39,868 nucleotides of DNA from a methanotrophic endosymbiont of Bathymodiolus puteoserpentis (Logatchev). GTDB lineage: Bacteria > Pseudomonadota > Gammaproteobacteria > Methylococcales > Methylomonadaceae. This document shows, piece by piece, positions 15,914 to 23,890 of this stretch. Numbering within the stretch: position 1 is the stretch's first letter; each line of letters begins with the position of its first letter. A program made the position numbers and the translations under genes. The notes beneath the pieces are model-generated. The model was not told the DNA's origin and searched no databases. It saw only the letters and a list, made by a program, of their open reading frames with translations. The stretch spans positions 1 through 39,868 of the forward strand of contig NZ_FQTQ01000189.1 in the NCBI RefSeq assembly GCF_900128525.1, read 5' to 3'.

Positions 15914-17563
15914 ATGAAGCGAAATAACTTAATTTTGTTTGTTACTATTTTTTATTTAAATGCATTGAGCCCCGTGTCGGCAGAAAATCAGGCAGTTGGG
16001 CAGTATAATGCGAGTAATGCCAATACGATTTTTAATTGGGCTGAGCAGTTTTATTTTCAGTTTTTTCCTAACAATCAGTCAATCTTTCCTGATAACTCAA
16101 AAACACATTTTCATGAATCAGGGTGGATTTATAGATATTACCCAGCCACAGATAATTATGTTGGTATTTATAATGATGATGTGTATGTTGCGGGAGCCTC
16201 TTTTACTACTGAGCCTATTAATATTTTCTCTGTTGCCGCGGCTATCAATATTGTTCATAAGGCAGCCAGCCATGCGGGTAGTGTTGGAGCATTAGGTGTT
16301 GAATTACCCTTTAGGGTGATGCACAGTAAGGCAACCTTACTTGACATCAGAAATGGCGGTTATGGATCCGCCTGTGCAGCCCACCCTAGAAACAGGAATC
16401 AATTTTATGCATTGACTGACCGGGGGCCTACGATGGTTTTTAATGGCGAAGCAGGGAAAGGAAAAATTTTTCTTTTTCCAGATTACTCCCCTCGCATAGG
16501 CTTATTTGAGCTAAAGGAAAATGGGACAGTTGCATGGCTAAAAGACATTGTTTTTAAGGATACTCAAGGCATTAAGATGACGGGATTACCTAATTCACAG
16601 GATTTAGGGGGGACAGGAGAAATACCGTATGGCAGTGATGGTAAAGTTCTTAGAAATGCGCAAGGCAATATCAGGTGGGATAATTCCGGCTTGAATAGCG
16701 AAGGCTTAGTCGCCTTAAGAGATGGTACTTTTTGGGTCAGTGATGAATATGGGCCACATATTGTTCATTTTGACGCTGAGGGTCAGGAGTTGGAACGTAT
16801 TAATCCATTTGTTAATGATACACGTGCAGTTCTCAATTTACCGGCTGAATTTTCCAAACGAGGCGCAAACCAATCGATGGAAGGGTTAGCGATAACGCCA
16901 GATCAAAAAACACTGGTAGGAATTATGCAGTCTACACTAGAAAATCCTGATAATGGTGTTCTAGGTTCAAAATTAACTCGGATTGTAAGTATTAACCTTG
17001 AAACTGGCTTAATCGGTCAATATTTATATAAACAAGATAAAAAACAAAATTCTAATTCTGAAATAGTTGCGTTGACTGCGACTCAGTTTTTGGTAATTGA
17101 ACGGGATGGTGATCTTTTGAATGGCGGCTCAAAAAAGGCTTCTTCTAGTGCGCAAAAGTTGATTTATAAAATCGACTTAAGGACAGGGACAAACTTAGAG
17201 GCGGTTCCATTAACAGGTCAAATATCTCAGGATGATGCTTTAGGGTTAATGCTTAAAGGTAGAACTTTGGAGCAAGCTGTTCGGAAAAAAGGCTGGGGAT
17301 ATTTAGAAAATAGAGGAATTATACCCGTGCAAAAAACCGAAATCATCGATATGGTTAGTGCTCGTGATTACCCGCATGACAAAATGGAAGGTTTATGGTT
17401 GATAGATAGTCATACTATCGGTATTCTAAACGATGATGATTTTGGCCTATGGCCTAAAAATGGTATTTGGGAGTATAAGTATATTGATGCTGAGCGTACT
17501 CAAGTTGATAAAAATGTTTTGTATATTATCAATAACCTTAATTTAAGTAATAATATTGAGTAG
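15914..17563 (+). CDS. Secreted phytase-like esterase (PF13449-type beta-propeller)
   Basis: The 549-residue protein has a signal peptide (about 1-24, SPVSA) and a small N-terminal domain of about 80 residues (NTIFNWAEQFYFQFFP..YRYYPATDNYVGIYND). That domain is seen at the N-terminus of various secreted proteins of proteobacteria. A long region of the 'esterase-like activity of phytase' type follows, with ALTDRGP, GLNSEGLVALRDGTFWVSDEYGPHIVHFD and NQSMEGLAITPD. These proteins are beta-propeller-like and exported. It is the last gene of the operon, 19 bp after the VTC gene. A role in phosphate-ester or polyphosphate handling outside the cytoplasm fits context but is inferred. Confidence 0.82.
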   Translation: MKRNNLILFVTIFYLNALSPVSAENQAVGQYNASNANTIFNWAEQFYFQFFPNNQSIFPDNSKTHFHESGWIYRYYPATDNYVGIYNDDVYVAGASFTTEPINIFSVAAAINIVHKAASHAGSVGALGVELPFRVMHSKATLLDIRNGGYGSACAAHPRNRNQFYALTDRGPTMVFNGEAGKGKIFLFPDYSPRIGLFELKENGTVAWLKDIVFKDTQGIKMTGLPNSQDLGGTGEIPYGSDGKVLRNAQGNIRWDNSGLNSEGLVALRDGTFWVSDEYGPHIVHFDAEGQELERINPFVNDTRAVLNLPAEFSKRGANQSMEGLAITPDQKTLVGIMQSTLENPDNGVLGSKLTRIVSINLETGLIGQYLYKQDKKQNSNSEIVALTATQFLVIERDGDLLNGGSKKASSSAQKLIYKIDLRTGTNLEAVPLTGQISQDDALGLMLKGRTLEQAVRKKGWGYLENRGIIPVQKTEIIDMVSARDYPHDKMEGLWLIDSHTIGILNDDDFGLWPKNGIWEYKYIDAERTQVDKNVLYIINNLNLSNNIE

Positions 17564-17569
17564 AGAGGA

Positions 17570-17598
17570 ATTAGGGGGGCATATCTGCGCCCCCTAAT
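17570..17598. terminator. GC-rich hairpin at the end of the DUF4956-VTC operon
   Basis: ATTAGGGGG at 17570-17578 pairs with CCCCCTAAT at 17590-17598 around a short loop, 7 bases after the phytase-like stop. Its stability and position suit transcription termination. No U-tract follows on either strand, so it could also be an mRNA-protecting hairpin. Confidence 0.55.
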
Positions 17599-17779
17599 AC
17601 TTATCCATTTTACTGGTTTCAATTTTAGATTTTGTCGTTTCGCTTTTCAGTTTAAGCCTTTCTTGCTCTAACTTATCAAGTTGCTTTTGTAGTCATGTAA
17701 GCAATTCCAGTAACACATTGACTAGTGACGTTTGATCTTCTTCTTTTATTTCGGGAAGTTTAGGTTTCAGCAAGTTCAT
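17594..17779 (-). pseudogene. Relic of an IS66-type transposase N-terminus
   Basis: Reading the minus strand from the ATG at 17779 gives MNLLKPKLPEIKEEDQTSLV, then a TGA stop, and the same frame continues as LQKQLDKLEQERLKLKSE to a stop at 17594-17596. The KEED-then-coiled-coil layout resembles the N-terminus of a second IS66-type transposase, different from the one at 8830. The rest of the gene is missing. Similarity is from memory, so the family is moderately uncertain. Confidence 0.45.
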
Positions 17780-17917
17780 GGAGGATATTGTAAAGTTTTT
17801 AAGTTCGCTTGCGAGTAATTAGAAGTTACTCACATATTTATTAAAAGTCAGCTGCTATATTGAATCATACGACATTCAAATGCCTGAAAGCCTTTAAAAC
17901 TCACTGGGAAGATAGCC

Positions 17918-18751
17918 ATGCATCAATTTACAAAAATAATTACTTATATTTCGGCAGGTAAACTTGCAATTGGAGTAAGTACAGCCAATGCAGGTGGATT
18001 AGGTAAAGTGGAAAGTCAATCTCCCACGACCACAAGTTCCACCTCATTTTCAATGGATCAGGTAGGTTATCCCTTTGAAATATTAACCCCTCCTATTCTT
18101 AAAAGTGATTTGGCTCTAACAACTGAAGGAGGCGGTAAGGTTGCCTCAAATGACCAAGGATTTTTATACAGTTCAAATATCAGCAGTGCTCTTGCCAGTG
18201 GACTACAGCCACGAATAGACTTTGTAATCAGTGGGGTTGAAAATAATGACTCTCCAACTGTTATCTTTTTAGCATACAGCACCAAACCAGGTACAGAGGA
18301 GGAATGGAGCGATTTACCTCTAGATAATTTTGTATTAAATAGAGATACCTTCAACATTATCGGTGCTTTTCAAACGGAACCCGTTAATCAACTAGAAGAG
18401 TTTTCGGTTAAATCAACCCCACTAGGTACTCTTAACGATGCTGGTAAGTCATTCATTATCAGCCTAAACCTATCGGATATTGACACGCTGGAACTTGAAA
18501 ACAACTCTATTTATTTCCAAGCTGTCTCTATTCCCTTTGTTAATGGGACATTTATTTTTAAAGATGCTACCGTGTCTGAACTGGATGTATTTTTAAGATC
18601 AAATCAGGATAGCGATGATATTTATGCAGGTTCAAAGGTCGTAACTGATGGCTCTAAAACTGAGAGTAGCGAGCAAGTGATTGATAACGGTGGAAAATTC
18701 TCGGATGGAGGTAATGACGGAACATCAGGTAGCGATACCGGTGGAAAATAA
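17918..18751 (+). CDS. Secreted protein of unknown function
   Basis: The 277-residue protein has a signal peptide (about 1-25, TANA). It has a Ser/Thr-rich stretch after cleavage and a central region that looks beta-rich (PRIDFVISGVENNDSPTVIFLAYS, SFIISLNLSDIDTLELENNSIYFQAVS). The C-terminal tail is Gly/Asp/Ser-rich (SDGGNDGTSGSDTGGK). I do not recognise a family. Its end overlaps the likely GTG start of the GNAT gene, suggesting co-translation. The AAGATAGCC before the ATG is a weak ribosome-binding site. The Asp/Gly tail could bind calcium, which is a guess from composition. Confidence 0.65.
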   Translation: MHQFTKIITYISAGKLAIGVSTANAGGLGKVESQSPTTTSSTSFSMDQVGYPFEILTPPILKSDLALTTEGGGKVASNDQGFLYSSNISSALASGLQPRIDFVISGVENNDSPTVIFLAYSTKPGTEEEWSDLPLDNFVLNRDTFNIIGAFQTEPVNQLEEFSVKSTPLGTLNDAGKSFIISLNLSDIDTLELENNSIYFQAVSIPFVNGTFIFKDATVSELDVFLRSNQDSDDIYAGSKVVTDGSKTESSEQVIDNGGKFSDGGNDGTSGSDTGGK

Positions 18752-19469
18752 TTTGCTTAAATGCCAGCCAATTGGGTTCGGCTCAATACAGGGGCAATCC
18801 ATTCAACTATCTCGTTCATCGGTAGATTATATTGATTTTATTTATCAGTGTTATAAAAATGATAAATTTATGGATTTATATCGGCTGGCACAAAACAGAG
18901 CCATTTCTAAAGCAGATTTAAAAAAAAGGTTATTAAAAGAACAGTCAGAACTGCCCCAAAATGTTAAACGTATTGAATGGGTTATTCTAAAAAAACAAAA
19001 TGAGAATCTTATTCCAGTGGGCCTTGCTTCTCTAGCAGATTATCAGGTTAACCACAGCAGGGCTGAACTTTTAATTGGAATAGTCGACCCTGAAAGCAGA
19101 AACTTTGGTGTTAGTTTAGAAGCCAGTCTACTGGTTATAGACTTTGCCTTTAACCAGATCAATCTTCATAAAGTGTGTTCTTATGTGTATGGTTACAATG
19201 ATAATGCACAAAAAAACACCTTACACTTAGGTTTTACCCAAGAAGGACTGCTAATAGAGCATATCAACAGTTCTAAAGGCTTTATTGACTTATATCAAAA
19301 TGGCTTAGTTAAAAGAAACTTCCATCAAAATAAGGTACTTGCTAAATTATCTTTACGTTTATTGGGTAGAGACATTACTCAAGCCAAACCACCTCCAAGA
19401 ATTCAAGCTTTATCGGGGGATTTGCTGAATAAATTAAAGAATAAAATGATGGAAGTACCTATCAAATAG
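18741..19469 (+). CDS. GNAT-family N-acetyltransferase (RimJ/RimL-like)
   Basis: The frame is open from 18681, but homology-like sequence begins near the GTG at 18741 (VENNLLKCQPIGFG), which overlaps the preceding stop. I chose that start; it gives about 242 residues. The core PVGLASLADYQVNHSRAELLIGIVDPESRNFGVSLEA..LLVIDFAFNQINLHKVCSYVYGYNDNAQKNTLHLGFTQEG is the usual RimL-like GNAT fold, with the acetyl-CoA-binding region around NFGVSLEA. The C-terminal 60 residues are extra. The substrate is unknown. The pairing with a secreted protein gene is odd for this family and may reflect a biosynthetic or modification unit. Confidence 0.75.
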   Translation: MENNLLKCQPIGFGSIQGQSIQLSRSSVDYIDFIYQCYKNDKFMDLYRLAQNRAISKADLKKRLLKEQSELPQNVKRIEWVILKKQNENLIPVGLASLADYQVNHSRAELLIGIVDPESRNFGVSLEASLLVIDFAFNQINLHKVCSYVYGYNDNAQKNTLHLGFTQEGLLIEHINSSKGFIDLYQNGLVKRNFHQNKVLAKLSLRLLGRDITQAKPPPRIQALSGDLLNKLKNKMMEVPIK

Positions 19470-19704
19470 TTCGGTTTTCTATTACTTTAAATGGTACATA
19501 AACCCCCTCTTAAAATAAAATGTAATGGTCAAGCAAAAACGAGATATAGTTAAATCTTGTGTTTAAGTCTAGGCTGGTATTCTATCTTCATTATCCACAT
19601 TTCTAATTCTTGTTTTTCTCCATTAGTAAATTTCACTCCCTCTATCATACTAGCCAGAAGTTTAAACTCTTTAATTTTCTTCTAGCGGTTTTCAGTACTT
19701 TTCT
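19470..19704. other. Intergenic stretch with a possible short relic on the minus strand
   Basis: On the minus strand a frame from about 19702 down to the stop at 19550-19552 reads KSTENR, stop, KKIKEFKLLASMIEGVKFTNGEKQELEMWIMKIEYQPRLKHKI. It could be the C-terminal stump of a mobile-element protein, cut at 19705 by the ISL3 fragment. I cannot name a family. Confidence 0.25.
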
Positions 19705-19827
19705 GGCTCTTTTGAAAAGTGAGTGGGTAAATTATAATTAACAATCCTAATAAGCCACCTGAGTTTGTTTTTCATGATAACAGAATTATTTCAACAAGCA
19801 CTCCATATTAATTCACCTTGGTTGATT
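19705..19827 (+). mobile_element. 123-bp left-end fragment of the ISL3-family element
   Basis: Identical to 21509-21631, the left end of the intact ISL3 element, including the terminal repeat GGCTCTTTTGAAAAGTGAGT and the first transposase codons. Identity stops at 19827, where group II intron sequence begins. The rest of this copy is gone. Confidence 0.92.
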
Positions 19828-20018
19828 GCACACGTATTCATAATCTAATGCGATTAGGCGTTTCCAAATCAGTGGCAATCAGTTTGGGTATGAGTTCAAA
19901 GGGATATTACCGCCTAGCAAAAACCAAGGCGGTACAACTGGCTTTAAATAATAAATGGCTAGAGTCGCAAGGCCTAGTCTCGATTAAAGACCAATGGGTT
20001 AAGTTCCATTATTCTTAA
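19828..20018 (+). pseudogene. C-terminal stump of a group II intron reverse transcriptase/maturase
   Basis: About 63 residues, TRIHNLMRLGVSKSVAISLGM..KGYYRLAKTKAVQLALNNKWLESQGLVSIKDQWVKFHYS, match the C-terminal end typical of group II intron-encoded proteins (KGYWRLSKT..WL..QGL pattern). It is joined in frame to the ISL3 transposase start by chance. Directly after the stop is intron RNA sequence, as expected for an intron 3' end. All catalytic RT motifs are missing. Confidence 0.75.
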
Positions 20019-20096
20019 TGGCGATGAGCCGCCCTGTGCGGAGCCGCACGCAGGGTGGTGTGGGGAGGGCTGGAGAGAAACTAGCCCTTACCCGAT
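20019..20096 (+). ncRNA. 3' end of a group II intron (domain V/VI-like)
   Basis: After the RT stop comes GAGCCGCCCTGTGCGG.. at 20026, which folds as CCCTG/CAGGG and GCGG/CCGC stems. GGTGGTGTGGGGAGGG and a CTAGCCCTTACCCGAT end follow. This resembles the RNA 3' end of one bacterial intron class. The stop codon of the neighbouring toxin begins at 20097, so the intron probably sits just behind the toxin-antitoxin pair. Confidence 0.6.
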
Positions 20097-20405
20097 TTAG
20101 CTTTTTTTACTCAGTTTACTACGAACCCAACTTGGGTTTCTTCGCTCTGGTAATACAGCAATAACGTATGCGGTATTGTCATTTAAATCGTAATATATTG
20201 AATATGGGAACCTCTTTGAAGACATTCGGTAATAACCGTATGCTTTGGAATGAACTCCAGCGTATATGATTAAAGACTCTATATCTGATAAAAGCGAATC
20301 CCAGAAATATTCACCAACACCTTGTTCTTGGCTTTCATAGAAAAACCTCCCTTCTTCAAGGTCAGTTTCTGCCTCTAATAATACCTGAATATTCTTGATA
20401 TTCAT
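20097..20405 (-). CDS. RelE/ParE-family toxin
   Basis: The 102-residue protein fits the ParE/RelE fold. It has an N-terminal helix pair (LLEAETDLEEGRFFYESQEQGVGEYFWDSLLSDIESL) and a C-terminal strand block (YRMSSKRFPYSIYYDLNDNTAYVIAVLPERRNPSWVRSKL), with the family's R-FPY-IYY and late RNP segment. It overlaps the antitoxin by four bases (ATGA), the classic antitoxin-first order. Whether it acts on ribosome-bound mRNA or gyrase cannot be told from sequence. Confidence 0.88.
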   Translation of the reverse strand: MNIKNIQVLLEAETDLEEGRFFYESQEQGVGEYFWDSLLSDIESLIIYAGVHSKAYGYYRMSSKRFPYSIYYDLNDNTAYVIAVLPERRNPSWVRSKLSKKS

Positions 20406-20608
20406 TTTCTATGCTTTGATTTTAATTCTTCTAGCGATATGAAATTGGCATTACCACTTTCTATTTTTTCTCTTCTATCAGAGAGTATATTTTCATGCCA
20501 TTTAGGCGAATTAACTCCAGTTGGTTCGCGAGTGAGTGAATCCCACAATGCCTCCATTGTTTGGAGTCGCTCAAGAACACTCATTTTTGAAATTTCAGCA
20601 ATAGTCAT
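20402..20608 (-). CDS. Antitoxin, addiction-module component (PF09720-like)
   Basis: The 68-residue protein has the short helical pattern of the 'putative addiction module component' family: ISKMSVLERLQTMEALWDSLTRE, then SPKWHENILSDRREKIESGNANFISLEELKSKHR. A GAGGAAAT ribosome-binding site lies upstream on the minus strand. It should neutralise the toxin encoded directly downstream. Such pairs commonly sit among mobile-element debris, as here. Confidence 0.88.
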   Translation of the reverse strand: MTIAEISKMSVLERLQTMEALWDSLTREPTGVNSPKWHENILSDRREKIESGNANFISLEELKSKHRK

Positions 20609-20799
20609 TTATATTTCCTCTGTTACTACAGAATACATTTTAGCAGAAGCAATAACATAGAAGCATTTTTTAAATTTCCAGCTAGACACGTAAATTTATT
20701 TGTAAAGCTAACGCCATGGTCACTTGACGTTGGCAGATATTCGGTGAAATCTGCAAGAACACTGAACTCTGATAAAAAATGACCTTCAAAAGTCGAGTA
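20609..20799. other. Short gap upstream of the toxin-antitoxin pair
   Basis: Holds the presumed promoter of the antitoxin gene on the minus strand. I see no gene. The right edge near 20800 is probably the 3' boundary of the minus-strand group II intron. Confidence 0.4.
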
Positions 20800-20867
20800 G
20801 CCCGAAGTACTTCCCCCTCAGGCTCTCACAGAACCGTACGTGAAACTCTCGCTTCATACGGCTCTTA
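20800..20867 (-). ncRNA. Group II intron domains V and VI
   Basis: On the minus strand, GAGCCGTATGAAGCGAGAGT continues to ..CACGTACGGTTC at 20831-20864. This is exactly 34 nt with the perfect hairpin of group II intron domain V. It is followed by GAGAGCCTGAGGGGGAAGTA and CTTCGGGCTACTCGAC, the domain VI-like 3' end. It is a different intron type from the one at 20019. Confidence 0.85.
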
Positions 20868-21508
20868 TCATCCAACCGTTTCACTAAGTAAAATCCAATG
20901 CACAAACAATTTCGGCTCTCGTTGTTGATAACCTATTACCCAACGTATCGCTTGGCTTTTTGTTTTCAATCGTTTGTACTTTCGCTTTGCCCACTTTGCT
21001 AGCTTGGCATTGAGATATAATAATACGTGCTTTAATTTTGCTCGTCCATATTTCCCATAGTAGTTTTTCCATCCTTGCAGGATAGCTCTACTGTAGTATG
21101 CAATTGCATTAAGATTGGCTTTGCTGTTTCGAAGTATTGACCAACTTGCTATTTTCTCTCTGACCTTTTTAGCTGATTTTCGGCTAATGGCTGGCGTGAA
21201 ATTAACAAAATACTCCCCTTTTCTGTTTCTACAGAGCCGAGGTTTGAAGGTATACCCTAGAAAATCAAAACTGATGACTGGGTAGTCACCTTTGTTTCTA
21301 CTGCCTTTGCAGTAAGCTATTTTGGTTTTCTTTGGGTGCAGGGTCAATCCACAGTCGTTGAAGCGTTGTTCCAGTCGTATCTTGAGTTTCTGGGCTTCTT
21401 GTTCGCTAGCACAGTGACAAACAATATCATCTGCATAACGTTCAAATTGTATCCCTATCCAGTGCTTTTCTACCTATGCGTCAAACACATAATGCAGGTA
21501 TAGATTTG
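20868..21508 (-). pseudogene. Group II intron reverse transcriptase/maturase, truncated with an internal stop
   Basis: The minus-strand frame runs from the ISL3 left end (21508) to the stop at 20868. It contains FERYADDIVCHC, the RT catalytic YADD motif, then LTLHPKKTKIAYCKG, SFDFLGYTFKPR and the maturase/X domain ending in LFVHWILLSETVG. An in-frame TAG near 21476-21478 sits in the LHYVFDA-x-V segment just before YADD, where a Trp is usual. The N-terminal half is missing, removed at the ISL3 boundary. The open part from a TTG at 21347 is not a functional start. Confidence 0.88.
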
Positions 21509-22833
21509 GGCTCTTTTGAAAAGTGAGTGGGTAAATTATAATTAACAATCCTAATAAGCCACCTGAGTTTGTTTTTCATGATAACAGAATTATTTCAACA
21601 AGCACTCCATATTAATTCACCTTGGTTGATTAAATCTATTGATTTTAATGCTGAAGAAAAGCGACTTGATATACAAATAGACTTTAAGCGAGGAAGTACT
21701 TTTGAAGACCCTGATGCCGGTGATGATGAAGTAAAAGAGTATAAGGCATACGATACCGTTCAAAAAAACTGGCAGCATTTGAATTTTTTCGAACATGAAT
21801 GTCATCTACATGCACGCGTTCCCAGAATTAAACGTGATGATGGAAAGGTTCGACTCATACCTACCCCTTGGGAAGGCAAGGTGTCAGGATTTACGCTACT
21901 GTTTGAAGCGTTATTAATTCAATTATGCAAAGCCATGCCGGTTCACAATGTGAGTGACCTGACGGGTGTCTCCGATCATAAAATATGGCGGGTATTGGAT
22001 ACCTACATTGAGCTAGCCAAGATGGATGAGGACTACAGTGATATAAGCCTCCTAGGAATGGATGAAACCTCCATTGCCAAAGGGCATGACTACATTACTC
22101 TATTTGTTGACCTGGAAGAGAGAAAAACACTGCACATTAGTGCAGGCAAAGATCATAAAACGGTTGTTGATTTTGTGGAAGTATTAGAAGCCAAACAGGG
22201 TGATAGGAGTGCAATCAAACAAGTGAGTTGCGATATGTCTCCTGCCTTTATTAAAGGTGTTAAAGAAAACATGCCCGAGGCAGAAATTACCTTTGATAAG
22301 TTTCATATCATAAAACTTATCAATGAAGCCGTTGACCAGGTGCGTAGAGAAGAAGGGAGTTACACACCCATACTTAAGGGAAATCGTTATATTTTCTTGA
22401 AAAACGAGTCTAATTTAACTGAAAAACAAAAAATAATAAAAGAGGAGTTAAGCATGGCAAAACTTAACTTAAAATCTGTCCGAGCCCTACAAATTCGTGA
22501 AGCATTTCAACAGATTTATGTTGCCGAAAGCACAGAGAAATTTGAAGGCTTACTTAATAACTGGTATTACTGGGCTACTCACAGTCAGCTGGCTCCCATT
22601 GTAAAAGTAGCTAAGACAATCAAGAGGCATTGGGATGGAATTGTCAGCTGGAAAAAGAGCCAAATCAATAATGGTATTTTGGAGGGGTTAAACTCGGTTT
22701 TACAGGCAGCAAAAAGAAAAGCGAGAGGATATAAAATGCAGCACTTCAAAACAATCGCTTATTTATTAACGGGGAAATTAGACTTTTCTAAAATAAATGC
22801 TAATTGCTTACCCACTTAAAATTCAAAAGAGCC
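21509..22833 (+). mobile_element. Complete ISL3-family insertion sequence
   Basis: The 1325-bp element has imperfect terminal repeats: GGCTCTTTTGAAAAGTGAGT at the left and the reverse complement of GGCTCTTTTGAATTTTAAGT at the right. It carries one intact transposase. The eight bases outside each end (TAGATTTG and ACTTTTCT) do not match, so the flanks have been rearranged since insertion. Left of it is a group II intron RT stump, and right of it an IS256 stump. Confidence 0.9.
21578..22819 (+). CDS. ISL3-family transposase
   Basis: About 413 residues from the ATG at 21578; an in-frame TTG at 21569 is less likely. The DDE transposase domain of ISL3 (DDE_Tnp_ISL3) is visible, with LLGMDETSIAKGHDYITLFVDL, QVSCDMSPAFIKGVKENMPEAEITFDKFHIIKLINEAVD and a C-terminal NNGILEGLNSVLQAAKRKARGY block holding the last catalytic Glu. 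It is intact, with no frameshift. Confidence 0.93.
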   Translation: MITELFQQALHINSPWLIKSIDFNAEEKRLDIQIDFKRGSTFEDPDAGDDEVKEYKAYDTVQKNWQHLNFFEHECHLHARVPRIKRDDGKVRLIPTPWEGKVSGFTLLFEALLIQLCKAMPVHNVSDLTGVSDHKIWRVLDTYIELAKMDEDYSDISLLGMDETSIAKGHDYITLFVDLEERKTLHISAGKDHKTVVDFVEVLEAKQGDRSAIKQVSCDMSPAFIKGVKENMPEAEITFDKFHIIKLINEAVDQVRREEGSYTPILKGNRYIFLKNESNLTEKQKIIKEELSMAKLNLKSVRALQIREAFQQIYVAESTEKFEGLLNNWYYWATHSQLAPIVKVAKTIKRHWDGIVSWKKSQINNGILEGLNSVLQAAKRKARGYKMQHFKTIAYLLTGKLDFSKINANCLPT

Positions 22834-23025
22834 ACTTTTCTTCAAGTTAAAGACTATGGACAAAATGCTTGTTCGAGAGACTGCATTACTGGGATCAATC
22901 GTCCTTAATCTCATGGTTGCAAAGGTGGATTCTATCGGGTTGCTGGTTCGAATAGGTTGCCAATGAATGGCCGGAAAACCATAAAAAGTAAGCATCTGAT
23001 CCTTATCTTTAACCAAACATTTCAT
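22834..23025 (-). pseudogene. C-terminal fragment of an IS256-family transposase
   Basis: About 64 residues on the minus strand, MKCLVKDKDQMLTFYGFPAIHWQPIRTSNPIESTFATMRLRT, carry the IS256 (Transposase_mut) C-terminal signature, H-W..(I/L)RT(S/T)NPIES-TFA. The frame runs directly into the right end of the ISL3 element at 22833, which removed the last residues. The N-terminal catalytic portion is absent. Confidence 0.85.
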
Positions 23026-23890
23026 TATTCCAGAGTACTTGTCCCGACAGCCGTCAAGCCATTTGAGGTAGCTTTAATGTAGCGACTTTTGTGCGTTGTG
23101 AAGCGGACGCAGGGCGTACTGGGACTTATCCAATTCGTTCCGTATATGAGTGAATATTTGGTGACAGGAGCCTCAAGTATTTCATGAGGTAGGATGGCGC
23201 GCCTAAATATTATCATTACATATATGGCGTATTTCCTGTTGTGGTTTCTGTCGCGGTCGATAAAATCCCGACAGAATACGTCAGCCTAGATTTTTTATCA
23301 AACACCAGATATATGATCATCACTCGTGTTGCAATGGTCAGAGACGGGCTATCAGGCAACTCAGACTATAAATGTACAGAGCAAGGCAAAGTATTTTTAG
23401 TGGTGTCGTGTAATGCTAACAATGGGTATTGATTTTTAATATAGTTTAACGCAATAGCTGTGTTGATCCTTCTGTAAAAAACTTTGTCGCTATAGGACGA
23501 CTAATTATCATTTGATGTGATATCTGTCGCCGATAGATTTCATACGCGCGAGTTTAATGCTTCGATTTATCCGTAGGTTAAAGTGTTAATATTTGTCTTG
23601 TACATATATAAAGTAATTATATTTCAATTTGTTATATAAATAATCCGTTTATTTTTTTGGTTAAATACTGCTTTTATGCCCAATGTAGAACAATTATTGC
23701 AGAGGTGCATAAAAGATAGACAAAATTTGCAGGGATAGACGCTTATTAGGCACTTACTTATATAAATATACTTTATATTCAATTACTTAAAAAGTTTTTA
23801 TTTTATGGCATGGGTTGTGCTTAATTACATGTGATAGTGGGATGCAATGTAATCTATTCGCCCGCAGAATAACCAATATAAGGAAAGATA
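23026..23890. other. 865-bp stretch without a recognised gene, including the promoter of the P-loop NTPase operon
   Basis: Two short open frames (minus 23025-23216 and plus 23241-23432) have no recognisable family and may be debris of the IS-rich region. From about 23440 onward the DNA is AT-rich and non-coding. A sigma-54-type promoter match lies at 23806-23820, and an AAGGAAAG ribosome-binding site sits just before the start at 23891. Confidence 0.5.
23806..23820 (+). promoter_or_regulatory. Candidate sigma-54 promoter
   Basis: TGGCATGGGTTGTGC fits the TGGCAC-N5-TTGC consensus. The GG and GC doublets are exactly 12 bases apart, with one mismatch in each box. It lies about 70 bp upstream of the NTPase start, leaving a short leader. 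Sigma-54 promoters need an enhancer-binding activator, so this operon may be induced by a specific signal. Sequence match only. Confidence 0.55.

Noticed and set aside
21501-22841. Target-site duplication of the ISL3 element
   Set aside because: The eight bases outside each end differ (TAGATTTG and ACTTTTCT), so no duplication can be claimed.
23025-23432. Two short open frames (minus 23025-23216, plus 23241-23432) as genes
   Set aside because: No ribosome-binding sites, no recognisable family, and they sit in IS debris. They are mentioned only as part of the unresolved stretch.
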